From Ascidiaceihabitans sp. (lineage in GTDB: Bacteria > Pseudomonadota > Alphaproteobacteria > Rhodobacterales > Rhodobacteraceae), in assembly GCA_028825475.1 (NCBI GenBank), contig JAPKAB010000005.1:96814-160813 (forward strand): a stretch of DNA of 64,000 bases, given 5' to 3'. The notes below the pieces were generated by a model that did no database searches, was not told where the DNA came from, and was given only the letters and a program-made list of their open reading frames with translations. Both the position numbers and the translations under genes were made by a program. This document shows positions 25,451 through 32,583 of the stretch, one piece after another (position 1 is the first letter of the stretch; the number at the start of each line of letters is the position of its first letter).

Positions 25451-26452
25451 TCACACACGTTCAATGATCTTCTCCCCAAACAGACCTTGGGGACGGAACA
25501 CCAAGAAAACCAACGCAAGTACATATGCAAACCAGTTTTCTGTCGCGCCGCCCAACATCGGACCAAACGAGAACTCAAACAATTTCTCGCCCACACCGAT
25601 GATCAAGCCGCCAACAATCGCACCAGGGATCGACGTGAAACCACCCAGCATCAAAACCGGCAATGCCTTCAGTGCGATCAAAGATAGGGAAAACTGAACG
25701 CCAGACTTAGCGCCCCACATGATACCCGCAACCAAGGCGACAAAGCCCGCCAGTGACCACACTAAGATCCAGATGAAATTCAGCGACACACCAACCGATA
25801 GGGCTGCTTGGTGATCATCGGCCACCGCACGCATCGCGCGGCCTTGTTTTGTGTACTGGCTGAAAGCAACCAATGCCAAAACCAGAACCACAGCAATCAC
25901 AGTCGCAACCATGTCTAGCTTGTCGATAAAGAAGCCATAGAAATCCTCGTTGCCAAAACCCAGCCACTGAGTGTTCTCTTCGACCCAAAGGCTACCACCT
26001 TGCGGCAGGCCAACGGCCATCTTCTTGATCTCGGACCCCCACATCAAATCGCCAACACCCTCAAGGAAGTAGGCCAATCCAATGGTTGCCATGAACAGGA
26101 TGATTGGTTCTTGGCCAACCAAATGACGAAACACAAAGCGCTGAACGAGGTAGGCAAACCCCACCATCACCGCCAGCGTGAGTAGGATCGCCGCAAAGGC
26201 AGGAACATGCCAGCCAAAGTGGTGAATGTCAGTGCCAAAGGTTGCGTTAATAAGATGCGAAAACGGCACCTGACCTTCCATGATCCCAACAAGGGTCAGC
26301 GCGGCAAACAACGCCATGACGCCTTGGGCATAGTTGAAAATGCCGGAGGCTTTGTAGATCAAAACAAATCCCAACGCGACGAGCGCATAAAGAACACCAG
26401 CCATCAAACCGTTCAGGACTACTTCGGCCCCGTATAAAAGATCAGTAGGCAT
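25451..26452 (-). CDS. branched-chain-type ABC transporter permease (LivH-like)
   Basis: This 333-residue permease has about eight hydrophobic segments and the LivH opening GLMAGVLYALVALGFVLIYKASGIFNYAQG near 15. The EAA-like loop reads QGRAMRAVADDHQAALSVGV near 205. GAGGGG lies about 8 nt before the ATG. It forms the channel with the LivM-like subunit. A 101-nt gap with an 11-bp tandem repeat separates it from the livG-like gene upstream. Confidence 0.92.
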   Translation of the reverse strand: MPTDLLYGAEVVLNGLMAGVLYALVALGFVLIYKASGIFNYAQGVMALFAALTLVGIMEGQVPFSHLINATFGTDIHHFGWHVPAFAAILLTLAVMVGFAYLVQRFVFRHLVGQEPIILFMATIGLAYFLEGVGDLMWGSEIKKMAVGLPQGGSLWVEENTQWLGFGNEDFYGFFIDKLDMVATVIAVVLVLALVAFSQYTKQGRAMRAVADDHQAALSVGVSLNFIWILVWSLAGFVALVAGIMWGAKSGVQFSLSLIALKALPVLMLGGFTSIPGAIVGGLIIGVGEKLFEFSFGPMLGGATENWFAYVLALVFLVFRPQGLFGEKIIERV

Positions 26453-26497
26453 ATCGCGCCCCTCTCATTTTGACATTTAGGGACGCGCCCTTGGCGC

Positions 26498-26541
26498 ACC
26501 GACGCAATACCGACACGATACCGACGTTATACCGACGTGGT
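26498..26541. repeat. four tandem 11-bp repeats between livG-like and livH-like genes
   Basis: Four head-to-tail units ACCGACGCAAT, ACCGACACGAT, ACCGACGTTAT and ACCGACGTGGT fill 44 nt exactly in phase. ACCGAC and the final T are invariant. The spacing is about one helical turn. It could bind a protein, shape the mRNA, or be a slippage product. Confidence 0.85.
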
Positions 26542-26553
26542 TTTTGGACTGAT

Positions 26554-27375
26554 TTATTCATCATGAGCCACACCCAAATACGCATCAATCACAGCTTGGT
26601 TGTTGCGCACCTCATCTGGTGTCCCGTCCCCAATTTTCTTGCCATAGTCCATAACAACAACGCGATCTGACAGATCCATAACCACGCCCATGTCGTGTTC
26701 AATTAAGGCAATCGTGGTGCCGAATTCGTCGTTCATGGATAGGATAAAGCGGCTCATGTCCTCTTTTTCCTCAACGTTCATCCCCGCCATCGGTTCATCC
26801 AAAAGCAGTAATGACGGCTCAGCAGCCAGTGCACGGGCCAACTCTACACGCTTCTTCAAACCGTAGGGCAAACGCGCAACCGGTGTTTTGCGGATCGCTT
26901 GGATTTCCAGAAAATCGATAATTCTTTCAGCAACTTCACGGTTCGCTGTCTCTTCTTTTTCCGCGCGCCCCTTCCACAAAGCTTGGGAAAACATACCCGT
27001 TTTCATGTGGGTCAATCGACCGGTCATCACGTTGTCCAAAACGCTCATGCCTTCAAACAAGGCGATGTTTTGAAACGTCCGCGCGATCCCTTGTTGGGCT
27101 ACTTGATAGGGACGCATCTGTGGGCGCTGCACACCCTTGTACAAAACCTGACCATCCTGAGGGACGTAAAACCCGGAGATGACATTCAGCATCGAAGATT
27201 TGCCAGCACCATTGGGACCAATGATGGCACGCACTTCGCCTTCACGAATGTCAAAGGAGATATTCTTGATCGCCTCAACACCCCCAAACCTAAGGGTAAT
27301 ATTCTTCATCTCCATAACAACTGGACCGATCTGGCGACCGTCGGCTGTCATGTATCCATCAGCTTGATCAAGCAT
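26554..27375 (-). CDS. branched-chain-type ABC transporter ATP-binding protein (LivG-like)
   Basis: This 273-residue ATPase has Walker A GPNGAGKSSMLN near 54, the Q-loop region GIARTFQNIALFEGMSVLDNV near 97, a degenerate signature LPYGLKKRVELARAL near 165 and Walker B LLLLDEPMAGMN near 188. The LivG-type signature is often LSYG rather than LSGG, matching LPYG here. It is the second gene of the operon, 63 nt after the acyl-CoA ligase. A copy of a dispersed intergenic element occupies part of that gap, directly upstream of its SD region. Confidence 0.92.
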   Translation of the reverse strand: MLDQADGYMTADGRQIGPVVMEMKNITLRFGGVEAIKNISFDIREGEVRAIIGPNGAGKSSMLNVISGFYVPQDGQVLYKGVQRPQMRPYQVAQQGIARTFQNIALFEGMSVLDNVMTGRLTHMKTGMFSQALWKGRAEKEETANREVAERIIDFLEIQAIRKTPVARLPYGLKKRVELARALAAEPSLLLLDEPMAGMNVEEKEDMSRFILSMNDEFGTTIALIEHDMGVVMDLSDRVVVMDYGKKIGDGTPDEVRNNQAVIDAYLGVAHDE

Positions 27376-27388
27376 TGAAACGTCCCAT

Positions 27389-27423
27389 CTTCATCTTAAC
27401 AAATAAACTCGCGCCGCAGGCTC
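27389..27423 (-). repeat. dispersed intergenic element, copy 1
   Basis: Minus-strand sequence with core GAGTTTATTTGTTAAGATGAAG preceded by a GC-rich imperfect palindrome (GCCTGCGGCGC). It matches copy 2 at 35456-35491 with 20 of the first 22 bases identical. It resembles the GCCTCCGGCGGGAGTATTT-type intergenic sequences I recall from Rhodobacteraceae genomes. Its function is unknown. Confidence 0.6.
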
Positions 27424-27438
27424 CTGCACTCACAACAC

Positions 27439-29409
27439 TCATTGTGCTGCAATCTTTGCGCCGACGGTTTGAACCGCCGCATCACGAATATCCAAGGTCG
27501 CAGAAATCGCACCCTTACGGCCGTCTTCATAAGTCACTTCTGTGGTGGTCGAGATCGTATCGGACCCATCGTACATCGCGTTAATAATATCTGAGAACTT
27601 TTCCTCGATTATGCGACGACGTACTTTTTGCGTACGTGTTAATTCGCCGTCATCGGCATCCAACTGTTTGTGCAAAACAACAAAACGGTGCACCTGACAG
27701 TCAGACAACATCGCGTCCTGCGCAACAGAGGCATTAACCTCTTCAACATGTGACTGGATGGTCGATAGAACCTCTGGGTGGCCTGCCAGCTCTTGATAGG
27801 ATGCATATGCAATGTTGTTGCGTTCAGCCCAGTTACCAACAGCAGTCAGATCGATATTCACGAAAGCTGTGCAATAGGGTTTGCCATTTCCGAAAACGAC
27901 CGTTTCAAGAATATTTGGAAAGAACTTCAGTTTATTCTCAACATACTTAGGCGCAAACATATGGCCGTTTCCGGTCTGCCCAACATCCTTGGCACGGTCA
28001 ATAATCCGCAAATGTCCGCTGCTTTCTTCAATGAACCCAGCGTCACCCGTTGCAACCCAACCTTCAGCATCCTTTGTGTCTGCCGTGCTTTCTGCGTTCT
28101 TGTAGTACTCAACAAAAACGCCTGGGCTACGATAAAAGACCTCACCGTTTTCAGCGATCTTCAACTCCACACCTGGGCACGTCACGCCAACGGTATCTGA
28201 ACGCACCTCACCATCAGGTTGCGCCGTGATAAACACTGTCGCCTCTGTCTGGCCGTATAGCTGTTTTAAGTTGATCCCAAGAGATCGGTAGAAATCAAAG
28301 ATCTCTGGCCCAATCGCCTCACCCGCAGTGTAACCCACCCGCACACGGCTAAAGCCAAGTGTGTTTTTTAACGGGCCATAAATTGCAAACTCGCCCAACT
28401 GGTACTTAATCCGGTCGATCAGGTTCACAGGATTTCCATCCAAAATGGACGGTCCGACCTTGCGCGCAACGCCCATGAAGTAATCGAACAACCGCTTCTT
28501 CATCGGGCTCGCGTCTTCCATGCGGATCATCACATTGGTCAGCTGATTTTCAAAAACACGGGGTGGGGCAAAATAGTAAGTTGGCCCAATTTCACGCAAA
28601 TCCGTGTGCATTGTATCTGCACTTTCAGGGCAGTTCGTACAGAAACCACACCACAGTGCTTGACCCACAGAAAAGATAAAATCGCCAACCCATGCCATGG
28701 GCAGGTATGCCAAAATGTCATCAGTTTGGCGCAAGTCATCAAATTCGGATGAGGACTTGGCCGTCTCAATCACATTGCGATTGGACAGAACAACGCCCTT
28801 TGGTTTTCCCGTGGTGCCAGAGGTGTAAAGCATCACACAGGTGCTGTCGTAATTTAGCTTTGCAATACGTGCCTTCATCTCTGGCTCTAGTGCCGCGCGC
28901 TTTGAGCGCCCCGCTTCTTGGACTGCACTATATTGCGTTAGCTTTGCACTATCGTATTTGCGAAGACCCCGAGGATCGAGGTAAATCATCGCTTCAAATT
29001 CAGTAAGTTCGCCTTGGATTTCCATGACCTTGTCGACTTGTTCCTGATCACCAGCGATCACAAAACGCGCCCCACAATGGCTCATTGTATATGCCATCTC
29101 TTCGGCAGATGCGTCTTGGTACAAAGGCACCGGAACGGCCCCGACCATTTGTGCAGCCATCATCGACCAATACAAATACGGACGGTTGCGCCCGATGACT
29201 GCAATGAAATCACCCTCAGCCACACCAAGATCAAGCAGACCCAAGGCAAGTGCCTCGATCTCGTCATTGGTCTGTGACCATGTCCAGCTTTGCCAAATTC
29301 CAAACTCTTTTTCACGATACGCAGGAGCGGACCCGAACTGAGTTGCGTTGCGGTGCAAAAGTGCTGGAACGGATGTTAATCCGCCAGCGCCATTAAGCGT
29401 ATTCGACAA
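27439..29409 (-). CDS. AMP-forming long-chain acyl-CoA synthetase-like ligase
   Basis: This 656-residue protein is an adenylate-forming enzyme of the FACS (FadD15-like) type. The P-loop motif reads MLYTSGTTGKPKGVVLSN near 195, then LKQLYGQTEATVFIT near 385, and the ATGDAGF and RIIDRAKDV blocks follow. It activates a carboxylic acid to its CoA thioester using ATP. The start is the TTG at 29409 with GGAGGAG a few bases upstream, since no ATG fits. It is the first gene of the minus-strand operon that continues into the Liv-type importer and the PaaK-like ligase. Substrate length is not predictable from sequence alone. Confidence 0.9.
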   Translation of the reverse strand: MSNTLNGAGGLTSVPALLHRNATQFGSAPAYREKEFGIWQSWTWSQTNDEIEALALGLLDLGVAEGDFIAVIGRNRPYLYWSMMAAQMVGAVPVPLYQDASAEEMAYTMSHCGARFVIAGDQEQVDKVMEIQGELTEFEAMIYLDPRGLRKYDSAKLTQYSAVQEAGRSKRAALEPEMKARIAKLNYDSTCVMLYTSGTTGKPKGVVLSNRNVIETAKSSSEFDDLRQTDDILAYLPMAWVGDFIFSVGQALWCGFCTNCPESADTMHTDLREIGPTYYFAPPRVFENQLTNVMIRMEDASPMKKRLFDYFMGVARKVGPSILDGNPVNLIDRIKYQLGEFAIYGPLKNTLGFSRVRVGYTAGEAIGPEIFDFYRSLGINLKQLYGQTEATVFITAQPDGEVRSDTVGVTCPGVELKIAENGEVFYRSPGVFVEYYKNAESTADTKDAEGWVATGDAGFIEESSGHLRIIDRAKDVGQTGNGHMFAPKYVENKLKFFPNILETVVFGNGKPYCTAFVNIDLTAVGNWAERNNIAYASYQELAGHPEVLSTIQSHVEEVNASVAQDAMLSDCQVHRFVVLHKQLDADDGELTRTQKVRRRIIEEKFSDIINAMYDGSDTISTTTEVTYEDGRKGAISATLDIRDAAVQTVGAKIAAQ

Positions 29410-29517
29410 TGTATTCTCCTCCCAAACTGGTAACAAAGGTTTCCAGCCACGATCACTTAAGCGATTCTATGTCACTCAAAGATGCTGGCTTTATCCTTAA
29501 GGTCAACTTTTTCCTGA

Positions 29518-29532
29518 AGGTTTCTCAAACCT
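29518..29532. promoter_or_regulatory. inverted repeat in the divergent ligase/kinase intergenic region
   Basis: A perfect AGGTTT-CTC-AAACCT palindrome lies between the start of the acyl-CoA ligase operon and the sensor kinase gene. It could be an operator for the adjacent regulator or another protein. No promoter boxes are convincing nearby. Confidence 0.3.
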
Positions 29533-29624
29533 AACGAATTGTAACAATGCTCGATCAGTGCTTGAATTCTAGGCAATCACCACTCCACAGTGCGCTCAAC
29601 ATCACGATCAATAGGGAGCCAAAC

Positions 29625-31532
29625 GTGACGCTCAATCGCGCAGCTACACATGCTATGACGGCCGCTGGCCTAAACTTGATTGGGCAAGCTTTGACCATCT
29701 TTGACAGTGAACTTCGGCTGGCGGTCAGCAATGCCCCCTTTAAAGAAATGTTTGACCTCCCAGACGAGTTGGTCGCCCACGGTGCCCCCTTTGAGGATAC
29801 TATTCGTCATCTCGCTTTGCGCGGTGAGTACGGTGACATTGTTGACCTTGAAGCTTTTGTGGCAGAGCGGATCGAAGTCGCCCGTGCGTTTGAACCTCAC
29901 TATGTTGAGCGCCATCGCTCCAACGGCACGGTCATATCTGTGGAAGGATCCCCCCTACCCCAAGGCGGGTGGATCACAGTCTATACAGATATCACCAGCA
30001 CCAAAAAACAAGAGACGCTGCTACGTGCCCGCTCTGAGGAACTGACGGATCAGGTCTTGGCCCACGCCGAAGAACTGGCCAGTACAAACCGTGCACTGGC
30101 CGCGACAGTGTCTGCGCTTGGCGAAACGAAACGGCACCTTACAGAAGTGGAGGCACGGACACGTCTAACGACCGAAATGATGCCCGCGCACATCGCCCAC
30201 ATCGATGAGACGGGGCATTACACTTACTCCAATCGGCAACTCAGCACGATCATCCCAGGGCGCCCCAACAACATCATAGGCATGCATATTTCTGATGCAC
30301 TTGGGTTGGGCGTTTACGAGAAAATCAAGCCCATGCTTCACGGCGCTTTCGCTGGCGAGAACACTCTGACTGAGTTCACGGATGCCGCCAGCGCCCATCG
30401 CATCCGCGCTGCCTTTACGCCTGACACCCGTGGTGGTGCCTATGTCTTGTCCACCGATGTAACGTTGGAAACTCAAACGCGCGTAGCACTACAGCAAACC
30501 AGCAAACGTGAACTGGCCGCCCAAGTGACATCAGGATTGGCGCATGACTTCTCGAATTTACTGACCATCATTCTTGGGATGCAGTCTAAGTTGGCACGCC
30601 TTGATGAACTGCCCTCGGCTGCCAAACCCTTGATCGAAGGTACCTTGAATGCAGCAAAACGCGGCGGCGATCTATTGGGCAGCATTGCTGAGATTACCAG
30701 CCAACGTGTCCAACGCCCCCGTGTGACCGATCTGCATGCGTTGCTGCGAGAGATGGAAACACTCGCGGCCCCAACTCTACCAGAGAACGTCGTCTTCACT
30801 GTGATTGATCAACTACCAAACAAAGCGGTTCTGCTGGATCAAGGTGCGATTAAAGACGCGTTGCTCAATCTAATCCTAAACGCCCGTGACGCTTGTGGGT
30901 CGAACGGAAGTATCAAACTTAGTGCATCAACGGTTCACAACACGTGGATTGAATTTACGGTATCGGACACAGGGACGGGCTTTTCCGAAGATGCCTTAAA
31001 GCACGCGTGTGACCCATTTTATACGACCAAAGGCAGCGAAGGCACAGGGTTAGGCCTGCCCATGGTCTACGACATTACCAAGCTTGCTGGCGGCGACCTA
31101 AGGCTCCAGAACACATCAGAGGGCGGCGCATCAATCCGTCTGCGCCTGCCGCTGCGCTTTAGCCCTGAGGTCACTGGCGGCTTGGCTTTGCTGGTTGAAG
31201 ACAACGATGATTTACGTGCACTTTACCGCGATATGCTGACCGACATGGGGCACAGCGTTATTGAAGCAACTTCAGCAGATGAGGCGACTGCACTCATCGC
31301 AAACCTGCCTGACATTGCGTTGATCCTTTCGGATATCCGTCTAAGTGGCGAAGGTACGGGGTTGGATTTGCTAAAGCGGATCGAAAAGGGAAAGACACCT
31401 GTCGTCCTTATGACCTCTTTGTCCCCAAATGACCCATTGCACCACGAGGCCCAAGCCGCGACAACTGTCCTTGCGAAACCATTCACCGCCTACGATCTGG
31501 CCAATGTCCTCAAACCGAAGGTGCAACAATGA
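29625..31532 (+). CDS. PAS-containing hybrid sensor histidine kinase with receiver domain
   Basis: I start at the GTG at 29625, with AGGGAG 6 nt upstream, giving 635 residues. The order is: a PAS-like domain (about 15-130), a coiled-coil stretch, a second PAS-like region (about 160-270), a HisKA H-box GLAHDFSNLLTIILG near 310, the HATPase with N-box LLNLILNARDACG, VSDTGTGF and GTGLGLPM, then a C-terminal receiver domain with phospho-acceptor Asp in LILSDIRLSG near 585. No membrane helix is evident, so it is probably a cytoplasmic sensor. Its stop overlaps the response regulator start by 4 nt. It is divergent from the ligase/importer operon, which may be its target. Confidence 0.9.
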   Translation: MTLNRAATHAMTAAGLNLIGQALTIFDSELRLAVSNAPFKEMFDLPDELVAHGAPFEDTIRHLALRGEYGDIVDLEAFVAERIEVARAFEPHYVERHRSNGTVISVEGSPLPQGGWITVYTDITSTKKQETLLRARSEELTDQVLAHAEELASTNRALAATVSALGETKRHLTEVEARTRLTTEMMPAHIAHIDETGHYTYSNRQLSTIIPGRPNNIIGMHISDALGLGVYEKIKPMLHGAFAGENTLTEFTDAASAHRIRAAFTPDTRGGAYVLSTDVTLETQTRVALQQTSKRELAAQVTSGLAHDFSNLLTIILGMQSKLARLDELPSAAKPLIEGTLNAAKRGGDLLGSIAEITSQRVQRPRVTDLHALLREMETLAAPTLPENVVFTVIDQLPNKAVLLDQGAIKDALLNLILNARDACGSNGSIKLSASTVHNTWIEFTVSDTGTGFSEDALKHACDPFYTTKGSEGTGLGLPMVYDITKLAGGDLRLQNTSEGGASIRLRLPLRFSPEVTGGLALLVEDNDDLRALYRDMLTDMGHSVIEATSADEATALIANLPDIALILSDIRLSGEGTGLDLLKRIEKGKTPVVLMTSLSPNDPLHHEAQAATTVLAKPFTAYDLANVLKPKVQQ

Positions 31533-32230
31533 CAGCGCCGTTAGTAACCATCCTTGATGACGAGCCAGCCATTCGCACAATGTTGGCTGATGCGCTGGAC
31601 GATGCTGGTTTCCGGACGATGTGTTTTGGACGTGCCCGCGAATTTGAGGCCGCGTTGCAAAAGCACACGCCTGATGTTTGCTTGGTCGATTTATCCTTGC
31701 CTGACACAGATGGGCTAACGGTTGTTCACCGTCTTGCCTTGGAACAAGGCGCGTCTGTCATCATCATTTCTGGCCGTGCGCAGGTGCAGGATCGAGTGAC
31801 TGGTCTGGAACTGGGGGCTGATGATTACATCATCAAACCGTTTGATCCCTTGGAAGTAGTTGCGCGCGTTCGCGCCCGATTGCGCGGTGGCAAGGCTGTG
31901 ACCCAAACCAGCAATACCGCCAAATTCAATGGTTGGACCGCTCATTTTGATGCTTACACTTTGATCGACGATGCAGGTGATGCCACTCCTTTTTCACATG
32001 CAGAAGGCGAAGTGCTTCGTCTATTCCTTGATAGCCCAAAGCGTCTAATCACCCGCACCCAGATGCAAGAGTCATTGGGCGGGGCCGCAAGCGAGAGTTT
32101 TGACCGCGCGATGGATGTGCGTATTTCGCGCCTGCGTACTAAATTGCGTGAAGATCCCAAGAACCCACAGCTGATCAAAACGATATATGGTGCCGGGTAT
32201 ATCTTTCTTGGGGATGTCAGCTGGAGCTAA
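31529..32230 (+). CDS. OmpR/PhoB-type response regulator
   Basis: This 233-residue protein has an N-terminal receiver domain (acidic pair in LDDEP near 10, phospho-Asp in CLVDLSLPDTDG near 53, Lys in YIIKPFDP near 103) and a C-terminal winged helix ending with VRISRLRTKLREDP and IKTIYGAGYIF. It would bind DNA as a dimer after phosphorylation by the coupled hybrid kinase; the ATGA overlap supports one transcript. Together with the kinase's own receiver this could make a branched relay. The target promoter is unknown; the divergent ligase operon is the nearest candidate. Confidence 0.93.
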   Translation: MTAPLVTILDDEPAIRTMLADALDDAGFRTMCFGRAREFEAALQKHTPDVCLVDLSLPDTDGLTVVHRLALEQGASVIIISGRAQVQDRVTGLELGADDYIIKPFDPLEVVARVRARLRGGKAVTQTSNTAKFNGWTAHFDAYTLIDDAGDATPFSHAEGEVLRLFLDSPKRLITRTQMQESLGGAASESFDRAMDVRISRLRTKLREDPKNPQLIKTIYGAGYIFLGDVSWS

Positions 32231-32314
32231 CCAGAAATTGGGCACACGTCAAAAACCTGCCCAAACAACAATTGGCTCTTCACCTCACTGAAAACACTGA
32301 TAGAATCATTGGCA

Positions 32315-32542
32315 ATGCTAGACGTCGTTTTATATCGCCCCAGCCACAAAGCGAGACCACGGTTTTACCGTGTCGAAATTGCTATGGATCTATTTTCCGA
32401 AGTGTCGGTGTTGCGCGAATGGGGTGTCAAAGGTGGCGCACCCTGTGAAACGATCACCAGCTTTGGCAATTTACGTGACGCATCCCACGCCGCCGATTCA
32501 TATCGTATCCGCGCCCAAAAACGCGGCTATAAACGCGCTTGA
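32315..32542 (+). CDS. WGR-domain protein
   Basis: This 75-residue protein consists almost entirely of a WGR domain: YRVEIAMDLFSEVSVLREWGVKGGAPCETITSF, with the name-giving W-G motif followed by V in place of the usual R (WGVKG). WGR domains occur in PARPs and in stand-alone bacterial proteins and are thought to bind nucleic acid; the stand-alone forms are not well characterised. The ATG at 32315 is used instead of the TTG at 32309. It lies 84 nt after the response regulator and ends at a terminator shared with the convergent formate dehydrogenase gene. Confidence 0.78.
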   Translation: MLDVVLYRPSHKARPRFYRVEIAMDLFSEVSVLREWGVKGGAPCETITSFGNLRDASHAADSYRIRAQKRGYKRA

Positions 32543-32550
32543 GTTTTGAG

Positions 32551-32578
32551 CAAAAGGCGGGCCGCAGCCCACCTTTTG
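32551..32578. terminator. bidirectional intrinsic terminator
   Basis: Stem CAAAAGGCGGGC / GCCCACCTTTTG with a CGCA loop and one mismatch lies between the convergent WGR and formate dehydrogenase genes. The stem's A/T ends supply T-rich tails in either direction. Confidence 0.75.
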
Positions 32579-32583
32579 GTTTC

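Noticed and set aside
24988-25596. 202-residue minus-strand ORF over the SHOCT-like gene
   Set aside because: Low-complexity Ser/Ala sequence with no domain; it overlaps livH and the livM start. The plus-strand frame is the better candidate.
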